64,000 bases of DNA from Bactericera cockerelli (Eukaryota; Arthropoda; Insecta; Hemiptera; Triozidae): NCBI GenBank assembly GCA_024516035.1, contig CM044967.1, forward strand, positions 20,219,132 through 20,283,131, written 5' to 3'. Shown here piece after piece: positions 9,501-18,400 of the stretch. The translations under genes were made by a program, and so were the position numbers. Within the stretch, counting starts at the first letter, position 1, and each line of letters opens with the position of its first letter. A model generated the notes under the pieces. That model was not told where the DNA came from and did no database searches. It saw only the letters and a list, made by a program, of their open reading frames with translations.

Positions 9501-12370
9501 TATTATTATTATTCTATTGAGTTCTTTTGATGTATTGACTTTGGAATCATCATTGTGACTGACAGTAGTGACACAAATATGATAACAAGATGCCTCAACT
9601 ACAAAAAAAATCAAGCCTTTCATTTTTTCTTTCCTCGGTTTGGATTCGAACTCACGACCCCAGCACTACCCAGGTCACCAGACAAGACGGAGTGCGTGAG
9701 ATCGGGCGACCAATTCCAAGCGAAGACACTCGCGAAGAGAGGAGACAATTATTATTTTTAGTTAAAGTGGGTAAGCAGCGTAATCTATTTTTAAAATACT
9801 TATTATTTTTCACAAGATAGAAGAGGAAAAGAATTTATTTTCTTTTATCCGAAAAAAAAAACAACACAAAACTGACCCTGACGCGACCGATAATAATTTG
9901 AACTTGGCATCGAAGAAAAATTAAAGAAAAATTGAAAATATTTTGCTCGTCTCATCTTTTTTACCTATTTACCTTCATCCAGGGCCGGGAACTTGGCCTT
10001 CCTAGGGACCGAAATTCGTTTGGGACTGGGGTTAAGTGGCAGAGAATGCCTAAGGCATTAAACTTCGCCCCGTATTACAAAACAATTCTAATTAAAAATT
10101 AATATCGTTCTATATTTTTTTTAATATTGTACATATTTCTAAGTTTTTTTAATTTATTGTTATTAATTTGTTGTTGTTGATTGTTTTGTAAAAAAAGTGT
10201 AAATAAATTAATAAAAATAAATAAATGGGATTTCACAGAGAATCAAGTCAATAAGACATAGCACAGTGTTCTTTGTTGACGGCGCGAAGCTCGGTTGTAA
10301 GCTGCACCCGAGGCATGGCCCTATATTTATTTTTCCTAACCCTACTCTACACAATGAGGCATTGCCGTACATACTTTCGGGTCTGAATTCGGCGAGTACC
10401 GACTATGTGTGGATAAGTATTTTTATAAAATCCAAAGCAAGACACTGGGGAAATAAAATGGTGCAATTTTGTTTTGAAAGTTTTCAAGCATGAAAATACA
10501 CTCGTAATAAATAAAATACGGGACCACCCTGAGCAGGTCTTTCATTGATTCAACGGAGTCGTAACTTGGAGGTCGGTGGTTCGAGTCCCAAGCATTTAAA
10601 ATAATAATTTAGGTAATCGTGACATCAATCTTAGGATTAACACAAAATAAACCTGATTTATTTTTATTAAATTATTTCAATGTTGATCATAGGCTTTGTG
10701 TAAGTCTATGAATCCTATTGAAATGGATTTTCAAGTTGGTTAGCCTCACACAAATAATCAGTCAAGTGGTTAATGCGCTAGTCTGTTAATCCGAAAATCG
10801 TAGGGATCCGTTAGTTCAAATCCCACCCACTGCATGAATATTTCTTCATTAATTTGAGTTTGTGACCACATAATAATAAGCCTCTGAGGGTTGGATGGTA
10901 GAAAATGCTTTGAGCATTAACCTCGCCTGGTGGTAACATTCCACTAAAGCGTGTTATTATTATTATTCATTCTATTCATTCATGTACTTACTACATATTG
11001 ATGTACTTATTACACAATAACACATTCATGTACTTACTACAAATGACTCAGCTTGGTCGGGGAGTTTTAATCAAGAAGCGGACCTGCGGATCACTTTTGC
11101 CCTGACCAGAGAGAACATAATAGCTGACAGTTTCTTAATTAAAAAAATAAAATAAAGATGAGTGTTTCACAGCCTTTTTATTTCGTAGCTATAAAACAGG
11201 AGCTACTGTAGACGCTTGTGGTCTGTGTTGTAGCCTGCCCATCCCGTAGTATGACTCCCCTCTGATGGGCGAGAAGTGACACAATACTTCCCATTTAGGT
11301 GCTGGGTCAACACGAGCGCACCGGAAGGTATCCCTTACAAACAATAAAATTGTAACCAAATTTAGAATACAATTTTTTTTCGGCACGGGGGATCGAATCC
11401 GGGACCTTCAGCATGACAAGCGAGTGCTTAACCACTGAGCTAATCGCGCGCTTAGATGTTATAATTTATGCTTTGAATTCTAATTATCAATAGGTATTTG
11501 AGTAGAGAAATAATTAGAAGTCTGATGTTAGGTAGTCCCATGTAACAATGGGCTCTTTAGGACGTGTCGGGCCATGCCTCAAACTTAATACGTCTAGAAA
11601 ACATCATTTTTCGACGTTAACAATGTCGTTATTATATCCCTACAATAGTGGACATTTCACAAGAGGCAATCTATTATAATTTGTATGGATCAAAAGAGTG
11701 ATGTCACAATAATGTACACTGGTAGTCAAGTGGTTAACGCGCTAGTCTGGTAATCCAGGTAGTGTAGGGATCCATTAGTTCAAATCCCACCCAGTGCATG
11801 AATTTTTCCTCATTAATTTGAATTTGTGACCACATAATAATAAGACTCTGAAGGTAAGGTTGTAGAAAATGCTTTAAGAATTAACCTCGCCTAGTGGTTA
11901 CCTTCCACTAAAGAGTGTTATTAATATTAATTACTTTAATCCGCCTTACTGAATTTGCCATACTTGGGACTCGAACCACCGACCCTCAGGATACGAGTCC
12001 GCCACCATTTCGAACGAGCTACTGAAGCCGGTAGTAAATCACTCAATATCGCCGACAAACAAACATTACACTCATATTTTTGACAGACATTTATGACATT
12101 TTTAATTAAATTGAGGATATCGAGTGAGGTATACATTTTACAAAAGTGCTTTCTAAAAGCATCTCGTTCATCCGCAATCCAGCCCTTCTGAGTAACGAAA
12201 GATAACGATTTATTGATGTACAGAATCTTCGAAGCAACTTTTCTCAAAAGACTTACCACATCCTTGTGTAATTCCTTGTTGAGCAGCGACGTTATCTTCA
12301 TAAGGCCAATAAACACGAAAAATATTCCCAACAACACAGACAAACTTTTTGAAACAATCGACGAACCCAT
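6329..12370 (-). CDS. NACHO/TMEM35-family nicotinic acetylcholine receptor chaperone, 4 coding exons, 156 aa
   Basis: In mammals, NACHO (TMEM35A) is an ER-resident four-pass protein that helps assemble nicotinic acetylcholine receptors; this is its apparent insect relative. Coding exons on the minus strand: 12370-12257, 8323-8185, 7281-7175 and 6439-6329. All junctions are GT-AG and the phases agree (114, 139, 107 and 111 nt; 157 codons with the stop). Exon 1 encodes MGSSIVSKSLSV then LGIFFVFIGLMKIT, matching the family's first membrane segment (aa 9-26). Further hydrophobic segments lie near aa 67-84 (YRRVIGSIEVICGF), 89-107 and 117-133. The tail is polar, ends KLD and has no KDEL signal. 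Length compares with about 167 aa in human. The stop TAA is at 6329-6331, inside the first unit of a minisatellite. Introns carry SINEs, LINE tails and a long hairpin. Membership is clear by residue pattern; the receptor role is inferred from vertebrates. Confidence 0.88.
6484..6690. repeat. Perfect 79-bp inverted repeat (fold-back) in NACHO intron 3
   Basis: The left arm 6484-6562 and right arm 6612-6690 are reverse complements over all 79 positions as read by eye. The 49-bp loop holds a T run and TTCTACACC. The arms contain GTAGGTACCTACC and CCACATCACATCATG. On the NACHO transcript the hairpin ends 44 nt before the exon 4 acceptor. It may be a fold-back or MITE-like element; an assembly artefact is possible because the arms are so perfect. 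Confidence 0.93.
6826..7049 (-). mobile_element. SINE-4 copy (tRNA-derived), best copy
   Basis: On the minus strand this starts with a tRNA-like head: GGCGTAACGGTTGTGACTAC resembles box A context, CTGTAGTCC sits at the anticodon position, and GAGTTCGATCCCCG is a box B. The body reads CCTGTTCCCTCTGTACATG, then GGCTGGGTGAGGTTAAT and GTAGCTGGTACGATTGCC. Relatives lie at 541-1345 (decayed, minus) and 58697-58827 (plus). It sits in NACHO intron 3. Confidence 0.75.
7079..7112. repeat. Short palindromic repeat, GGATAAGGAAAGTAAAA family (copy 2)
   Basis: TTACTTTCCTTATCC and AATAAGGAAAGTAA form near-perfect inverted halves around CTGTAATA. It matches the family listed at 4138. Confidence 0.6.
7563..7669 (-). 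mobile_element. SINE-2 copy (tRNA-derived)
   Basis: Minus-strand head: CCTCAGTAGCTTGATCGATA (box A region), GGCGGACTTGTAACCTGG (anticodon region TGT) and GGTGGTTCAAGTCCCGG (box B). The body continues with AGTAAAGCGAGTTTGAGTAG. It lies in NACHO intron 2. The same family is found at 8038, 11935, 19013, 21641, 36629 and partly at 10548. Confidence 0.8.
7790..7990 (+). mobile_element. LINE 3' end with hairpin and TAAA-type tail (copy 1)
   Basis: Begins GGTTGGGTGGAAGAGATTGC and carries the hairpin ATTGCC-TAA-GGCAAT followed by AACCCCGCC. It ends CTAATAAAGTGTAAATAAAT with further AAATA repeats. Related copies are at 10020-10226 and 13855-14036. The structure is that of a 5'-truncated non-LTR retrotransposon 3' UTR; the parent family is not identified. 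Confidence 0.65.
8038..8173 (-). mobile_element. SINE-2 copy next to the NACHO exon 2 donor
   Basis: It carries the same head and body words as the 7563 copy, including TGATATCACAACTACTCAAA on the plus strand. Its head end (ACCGACCTCAG on the minus strand) begins about 11 bp beyond the exon 2 boundary at 8185, leaving the donor GTAAGT intact. Confidence 0.85.
9312..9515 (+). mobile_element. SINE-3 copy (tRNA-derived head, LINE-like tail)
   Basis: Head: GTCAAGTGGTTAACGGGCTA (box A region), CTGGTAATCCAGG and GGTTCGAATCCCACCCAGTG (box B). Body: GACTCTGAGGGTTAGGTGGT; tail (TTA)n. This copy has lost the hairpin present in its sisters (GTAGAAAATTAACCTCGCC). Confidence 0.8.
10020..10226 (+). mobile_element. 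LINE 3' end with hairpin and TAAA-type tail (copy 2)
   Basis: It contains AAGTGGCAGAGAATGCC, hairpin AATGCC-TAA-GGCATT, then AAACTTCGCC and a tail ending GTGTAAATAAATTAATAAA. It belongs to the same family as 7790-7990 and has compensatory changes in the stem. Confidence 0.65.
10260..10400 (+). repeat. Dispersed repeat fragment (AGGCATGGCC family)
   Basis: CGAGGCATGGCCCTATATTT and CCTAACCCTACTCTACA resemble 32552-32650 (AAGGCATGGCCTTACACATG, CCTGACCCCACTCTACA). The two are copies of an unidentified interspersed repeat. The open frame across it is not a credible gene. Confidence 0.45.
10548..10670 (+). mobile_element. Partial SINE-2 copy
   Basis: GAGTCGTAACTTGGAGGTCG and GGTGGTTCGAGTCCCAAGC match the anticodon arm and box B of SINE-2. 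The 5' head is truncated or degraded, and the body follows with GGATTAACACAAAATAAACC. Confidence 0.6.
10759..10968 (+). mobile_element. SINE-3 copy with intact tail hairpin
   Basis: GTCAAGTGGTTAATGCGCTA, TTAGTTCAAATCCCACCCAC, and the tail GGTTGGATGGTAGAAAATGC with hairpin AATGCT-TTG-AGCATT, AACCTCGCC and (TTA)n. This is the clearest match between the SINE tail and the LINE 3' ends nearby. Confidence 0.85.
11190..11452 (-). mobile_element. SINE-1 copy (tRNA-Gly-like head)
   Basis: On the minus strand it begins AGCGCGCGATTAGCTCAGTG (box A), then GCACTCGCTTGTCATGC and GATTCGATCCCCCGTGCC (box B). The body includes ACCTTCCGGTGCGCTCGTG and CACTTCTCGCCCATCAGAGG. Other copies are at 14061 and 57858. 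It lies in NACHO intron 1. Confidence 0.85.
11717..11933 (+). mobile_element. SINE-3 copy
   Basis: GTCAAGTGGTTAACGCGCTA, CTGGTAATCCAGG, TCAAATCCCACCCAGTGC; tail GTAGAAAATGCTTTAAGAAT (one stem mismatch), AACCTCGCC and ATTAATATTAATTA. It abuts the SINE-2 copy that follows. Confidence 0.82.
11935..12033 (-). mobile_element. SINE-2 copy, diverged
   Basis: Plus strand reads CTTGGGACTCGAACCACCGA and GAGCTACTGAAGCCGG, the reverse complement of box B and the head. It is shorter and more diverged than other copies and lies in NACHO intron 1. Confidence 0.7.
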
Positions 12371-12514
12371 GATTTCCGCTTGGAAGTTTTTTAAAAAAAA
12401 AATTACATTAAAAATTATTTAAAATTTACAATCACCAAAAGAAATTGTAAAAAGAGGGAAAACTCTGTTCTCGCAGCGAGGGTGTTCGGGCGCACGCGCT
12501 AGACAATATGGCGG

Positions 12515-12548
<34 letters not shown>

Positions 12549-13575
12549 TACCTACTTTTCAAGTTTTCACCCCATCGTGTACGAAACCTCCCCATTCATT
12601 ATTTTATTTTCAGTTTTCTTCTGTCCAAGGAAATGACGAGTGAGGGGAACTTTGTGTTCAAATGAAAAAGGAGATACTTGTCGTCTTTGCTTTTCTCTTG
12701 GAATGAGACATTTATCTCACATATCTACAGGGTGGTTCAACCCACCCGGCAACACTTTTTTTCTCGAGTACCGCTTGATTGAGAAGTTAGAAAACAGATT
12801 TCCAATTCGATACAATTCACCCTGACAAAGGAACTTTTTTCACTGTTAAGATGAACACTTCAAAAATAAAATAATTTAGAACCGGCAGGGATGCCACGTT
12901 TTTATATTTAATTTTATGGGATGGTAAAAAAAATTAAAACCTGCTCCCAACATTGGTTCTCTGGACAAACCCAGGTCTATTTCTAGTAGGCTGGTATAAT
13001 TATATTTATTTATACGATGCTCAAAAATATTTCTACAAGGCTGTTACTAAGATAGTTGAGTTTTTAATGGGTGGAAATTCCACACTTCAGGCAAAGATGC
13101 GGCGCTGTCTCTAAAAGAATTTTTTCCTGTCTTCAACAAGTTATTTCAGGGTACATTATGTATAAAGATATCCTGAGGTATCAACATTATTGTTGCGTAG
13201 AGTAGGGACACCCGGTAGGTAGCTTGGAGCTCCACGTTCATCGCCCGAAACTGCACCAACAATCTCTCAACCTGTGAGGCCCTCGAGCTCGAGGCAGTAT
13301 TCTTCAATCCAAGTAAGTGTAAAGCCGATTCTTCTTTCTCTCTCTCTGTGCTCTGATCTCGACCGCTATCAAAGGAAAATTACGCTTTCCCGTGGGCATC
13401 CCTTACAGTCCTATGCCCTCCAAAGCTACCGTACAATTATACCAATACCAGTACCTATCGACATGACGCTCTCTCCGACTTTCGCGATATTGAAAGTCAG
13501 GACGGTCGTGTATAACCAGGAAATCCTTTTGAATCCTTGATTCTCTGGCTTTTCCGAACCCATATCGTTGACCCT
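12371..13575. promoter_or_regulatory. 5' flank of NACHO with a (CT)n tract; no other gene seen
   Basis: Upstream of the NACHO start is a GC-richer patch (about 12475-12516, with CAGCGAGG and GGCGCACGCGCTAG) and a (CT)n run at 12518-12545, a plausible promoter region. A repeat carrying ACAGGGTGGTTC lies near 12728-12850. The rest is unassigned. No TATA box or start site can be fixed from sequence alone. Confidence 0.35.
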
Positions 13576-13578
13576 CAT

Positions 13579-13824
13579 GGAATAATAATACCTACATCTT
13601 TAGTGGAAGATAACCAACCATAAGTGGAAGGTAACCAACCATGAGGTGAAGTTTATGTTCTAAGCATTTTCTACCACATAACCCTCAGATATGTATATGG
13701 TCACACGGTCACATGCTCAAATAAATGAGGAAAAATTCATGCTATCGGTGGGATTCGAACCAACGAATCTCTACGCTACCTGCATTATCAGACTAGAGCG
13801 TTGACCACTTGACTATCAATGCAA
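13579..13824 (-). mobile_element. SINE-3 copy, minus orientation
   Basis: The plus strand carries TCGGTGGGATTCGAACCAAC (box B complement), GACCACTTGACTATC (head) and TCTAAGCATTTTCTACCAC (tail hairpin complement). The stem is partly degraded. Confidence 0.78.
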
Positions 13825-13854
13825 CAGGATATGGAATGCTTAAAAGTTAAGCTT

Positions 13855-14036
13855 AAGGTTGGGTGGAAGAGATTGCCACAGGCAATAACCCCGCCTTTAG
13901 GTAGGACATTATTGTTATTTCTTTTTTTACTTATTTATTTTGTCATTTGTTTGTTTGTTTGGTTTTTTTTTTTTTCTTTTTAATTTTATACTGTTACCAT
14001 TGTACTTTGTCCTCCTAATAAAGCTTAAAAAAAAGT
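13855..14036 (+). mobile_element. LINE 3' end with hairpin (copy 3)
   Basis: GGTTGGGTGGAAGAGATTGC, hairpin ATTGCC-ACA-GGCAAT, AACCCCGCC, then a T-rich stretch and CCTAATAAAGCTTAAAAAAA. It matches the 7790 copy and lies next to the SINE-1 copy at 14061. Confidence 0.65.
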
Positions 14037-14060
14037 AAGCCTTTTGATTCCTATTCTCAT

Positions 14061-14290
14061 GAGCGCGCGATTATCTCAGTGGTTAAGCATTCGCTTGCCA
14101 AGCGGAGATCCGGGTTCGATCCCCTGAGCCAAAAAAAAATTGTATTCTATATTTGTTTACAGTTGTTTGTAAGGGAAACCTTCCGGTGCGCTCGTGTTGA
14201 CCCAGCACTAAATGGGAAGTATTGTGTGACTTCTCGCCCATCAGAGGAAGGTATACTACGGGATGGCAGGTTACAACACAGACCACATTA
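14061..14290 (+). mobile_element. SINE-1 copy
   Basis: GAGCGCGCGATTATCTCAGT, GCATTCGCTTGCCAAGCGG, GGGTTCGATCCCCTGAGCC, then CCTTCCGGTGCGCTCGTG and CATCAGAGG. The open frames that cross it are incidental. It lies between the NACHO and C3G genes. Confidence 0.85.
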
Positions 14291-15411
14291 AGCTTCTACA
14301 GTTTTAAATCTTTTCTTAGTGAGCACATAACTACCAAAAGCCTTTTGGCACAGCCGCTTCGGAGTTCCGTTCATTATGAATTAATTAATGTGAATGGATT
14401 TTAAATATTGTTCTAAGTGTCTCATAAAAAGGAACTAGGCCACATCACTCCAAGAATGTACCTGGGACACAACATAACCCTGCAACACTTACTATTACAA
14501 AACTAATGAAAAAAATCAAGCTAATTTCTGATCAAGAAAATCAAAATGAGTGTTTATTTTCAATTTTAATTCATGATATATTTATTGTGTAATATAACCA
14601 CGGGTTCGGTACTTGAAGTACCTGATCACCGTGCATCTAACTTCAAAAGTTCAATTGTTTTATTTATTAACATATAAATAAATATAAAGTTATTTCATAA
14701 GGAGGAAAAGATAAAAAGGATTCAAAAAGACAAGGAAAAGAAGATAGGCAATAGAAGATAGGTAGACTGCAAGGATATAAAAGATGAGCAAAAGCTCAAA
14801 TTGACTAAAAAGTGTGCTCAAAAATATATTTTCTAAAATACTTATTATAGAATACTCTTTAGAGAATACAACATCAAAGGACTGAATAAGTAGATATCTA
14901 AGTAAAGCAATAAAATGAAATAAAATACCAGTGGGAAGCCCCAAGAATCTAATCTGATGACCCTATAATACGTTTGTTCATTTGAAATGGGTAAATAAAA
15001 ATACAATACTTTTGCAGACTTTTTTCACACAAAATATTGACTCTAAAATGTAAAACTCGTGAGTGTACCTCACCTCAAATTTTAGAAGTTTCAAACTTAG
15101 ATTCAGTTTGAAACTTTTAAAATAAAATACGAGAATCTTAGGGATAAGATTAATTTAAAAAATATTTAAATTGGTATTGTTAACAGTTGATTCCTTCTAA
15201 AATCAAATTTAATTTCTTATCAGATTTGTAAAGAATCAAAATAGACAGAAAAAGCTTTCAAAAAAATAAAATAAAATTTGATTTTACAAAATACGTCTTA
15301 AACGTTCTGCGTAGATAAATCATTTCAAATTGAAACAAGGGAGTAAAAAAATAAACTTGGTTCATAATTGACTTCAATGTTTCGGTTTGCCACGAGGTTT
15401 GATAGAAATGC
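14291..15411. other. AT-rich spacer and probable 3' UTR side of C3G
   Basis: No gene is seen. The part next to 15412 must hold the C3G 3' UTR, but I could not place a poly(A) site with confidence. The 14690-14944 open frame is low-complexity and rejected. Confidence 0.5.
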
Positions 15412-18400
15412 TCATCTCCCACAAGCTTCTTCACTTAGGAACTGATCAAAGCTGCCGAAAAATTCTATGATTCGCTCGTGACGGGGAAAATTATGGACAT
15501 CACTTTGAAACCTTTTCATGTTTTGAATAATGTTGAACTGCAGGCGTCGCTTGGAAAAGTTTATAACATTCTTGTATTGGACTGAAAAGAAAAAGACATT
15601 CAATAATGACATGACAACACAATGATACGGCAAGAACGAGACTGAAATAATATTATGATAGTTCCTTAAATCTTAGGGCCCCATTATGAAACAGGATTAA
15701 AGTTAAACCATGACACACCCTCAAGTTGAAGTTTCAACTCATAACAGCGTACTATAGCTAGAGTTAAGGAAAGTAGTGTCCATTAGATTAAATCTAATCC
15801 TATTTTACAATACGGCCTTAATCGTATTGTTCACGCCATGTGACTCCAGTTTGAATTGCCTCCAAACTTTCCCGCGCATATCAATCGATCTCTACGCCCT
15901 AACTGTTAGAGATAACACTTCGATATCAGATGATAGGCATATCATAGTTCTTACAAAGAAAGTCAGAAATTCGGTACGATAGATTGGGAACGACGATGCC
16001 TCGTTCAGATTGTAACAACCAGTGGTCAGGCAGGGTACGTCTTCGCTCCTTCCTCAATCTACCCCTTTTATCCACTTCTAAAGGCGTACGTAAGTACTTG
16101 GTACAAGTACTCAAGGTAAGACCATCCAATCTCATTCGTAGTAGTAGATTATTTCTTCCTTTTATCTTCCGTGTAAATTTAATATTCTAATACCTTTAAT
16201 ACACCTTTCGTAGTAGTGTTATCGAACCAGCGGCCTTTCTTCGTTAAACCCCAGTAACTGGGAAACTTAGGTCTTTGGCTTCAAAGCCCAGTTACTACAT
16301 TAATTCAGTATTTAAAGATCAACAGTTTTTTAAAAATCACTTTTTAACTCTTTTATTACATAATAAGGGAAAGTTTTTTGATAGCTTCAGCTAAGAGATG
16401 TGAATTCTATTCGAGACCAAATTTTTCATGTAATAAAAAAAAATACACCCCTAATTTTTTTTGACCACTTGACACACTTCCCTGGTTAATGTTAATGGTA
16501 CAAAAAAGGCATGAAAATTTTTATTTTTTTGTTTTGCCATTTAAACATGTGTTTCACATTTTTTTATTTGCAAAAATACGATTAATTTCTTTTAAAAAAT
16601 AAGATGATACCACTGAAATGCAATGTATGATATCTTCGGCCCTGTTTTGTTTAAAAATCTCAAACTTGTCTTAACATATCTTAAGACAAGTTCGAGTTAA
16701 AAACAGGGTGGTTCCATTGGAGATTGCAAAATTAACCCCCCTGGGACCGCCCCTAGTAATGATAAAAAAAACCAGGGAAAATGTTTCCCCCTTGATACAA
16801 CCCGTTCACTAGATACTTCGAGTGGCTCCTTTTTTTGGCGGACCCTGTATATCACACGGGTTTGTTTTTATACTCGGTAAAAAAAAAAAGTCTGGCTAGG
16901 GGACTATAAACAGGTAGTAGACCAGCAGTCTGGCTGGGGGACTATAAACAAGGAGTAGACCAGCGTTGGCTTGGTTCTGGGGGCCGTTGTCAATTATTAG
17001 CCTCCTTGTAAAGACAGTGGTAGAAGTGTTGAGTAATTCCTCCACTGTGTGGCTACCATCATTCACGATGACGCCACCCCACCCTATGATGATGAAAAAA
17101 AATATATACTTACTATGTGGAGGAAGTTGATTGTAAGGTAACAAGTGAGGAGCCGGACCATTGTGAACGAATGTTAGGTCCTGTAGTACAAGACCTATGT
17201 AGGGTATACAAGGAGGGAGTGTTTCAGCCAATGACTGACGATATGCTCGGAAACTAGAAGTACTATCTATGAGGGCACAATATTCCTTCAAGCCTTCTGT
17301 AATATGTTTTTGCCATTCTAGCCGTCCAATAGGTGAACTATCTAATGCTGACAGCAATCCTAGGTAACTATTGAAGTTGTTCATTTTCCTAAGGTGTTTC
17401 ATGATTTTAATAAACTTCACCACATATTTCTCACGATCTCTGGCTTCAAGTTGCTCCAAAATCCTAGTTTGAGCCCTGTAATGAAATAAAAAAACACTGC
17501 CAATTATGGACACAAAACTTCCTCGTGATTGCTTCACATTGTAAACACGTGCCAATTTTGAGATTTTATAGAAAATTACTTGTATCTCCAAAACGGCTCA
17601 ACCGATTTTCTTCAAATTTGTTTTATATGGTAGAATATCATTTTTTCTACATTCTAGATTCCACAAAAAATTCTGTATCGGCAAGTCGTAGTCCTTATTT
17701 TTTTACTTTTTTGTCCAAAATTTCGGAATTTCTTAAATATCAGAGTTAAATTATAATTATTTTGAAAATAAATATAAATAACCTTTGTAAAACAATAATA
17801 TGCATATTCTTACAAAATTTCATCGAAATCGGGTGTACCGTTCACGAGATATAAGCGTTTAAGTAAAAAGTTAGTGGTCAGGCGCATGGTCTCTTTCACC
17901 TAGAACCGCTGGTATGAATTCGATGAATTTAAAATGGGACCATCTACAGAATATCTCCTAGATATGTGCAAAATTTCATTAAAATCGGTCGAGTAGTTTC
18001 CGAGATTTGCGCGTTACAAGGAATCGTTTTAACAGACCGACGGATCGACGGATCGACAGACCGACAGACCGACAGACCGACAGACCGACAGACGGACACA
18101 AAACCAAATTTACTCAGTAGGTTATGAAACGTCCAGAAATATGAAAAAAATTGAAATCGGAGCAAAAAAATTTTTTTTTTAGAAAAACGAACACAATACT
18201 TCCGATTTCTAATATTAGAAATTTCTCGGAAGTAATATAGGTCTTGGTAGAATTTATTCATTCAATTTTTTTTTAAATAAAGAAAAGTTTATGGTGTAAA
18301 TACAGGTAAACAATTTGAGAAGAATTGAATTGAATAATATGTATATTTATTTATTTAAATAATATATATTTAAATTCGGCTTGATATTATCTTATAAGCT

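Noticed and set aside
11936..12370. A 144-aa single-exon protein
   Set aside because: Only the first 38 codons are NACHO exon 1; the rest is intron read past a GTAAGT donor and into a SINE.
14690..14944. 84-aa minus-strand open frame
   Set aside because: Low-complexity AT-rich sequence giving a Leu/Phe-rich product; likely chance.
16896..17591. A single 231-aa protein
   Set aside because: Only 17114-17475 is the C3G exon; the remainder reads through introns past good GT-AG sites.
17944..18261. 105-aa minus-strand open frame with VCRSVGLSVCRSV
   Set aside because: The repeats come from translating the GACAGACC tandem tract of a dispersed repeat.
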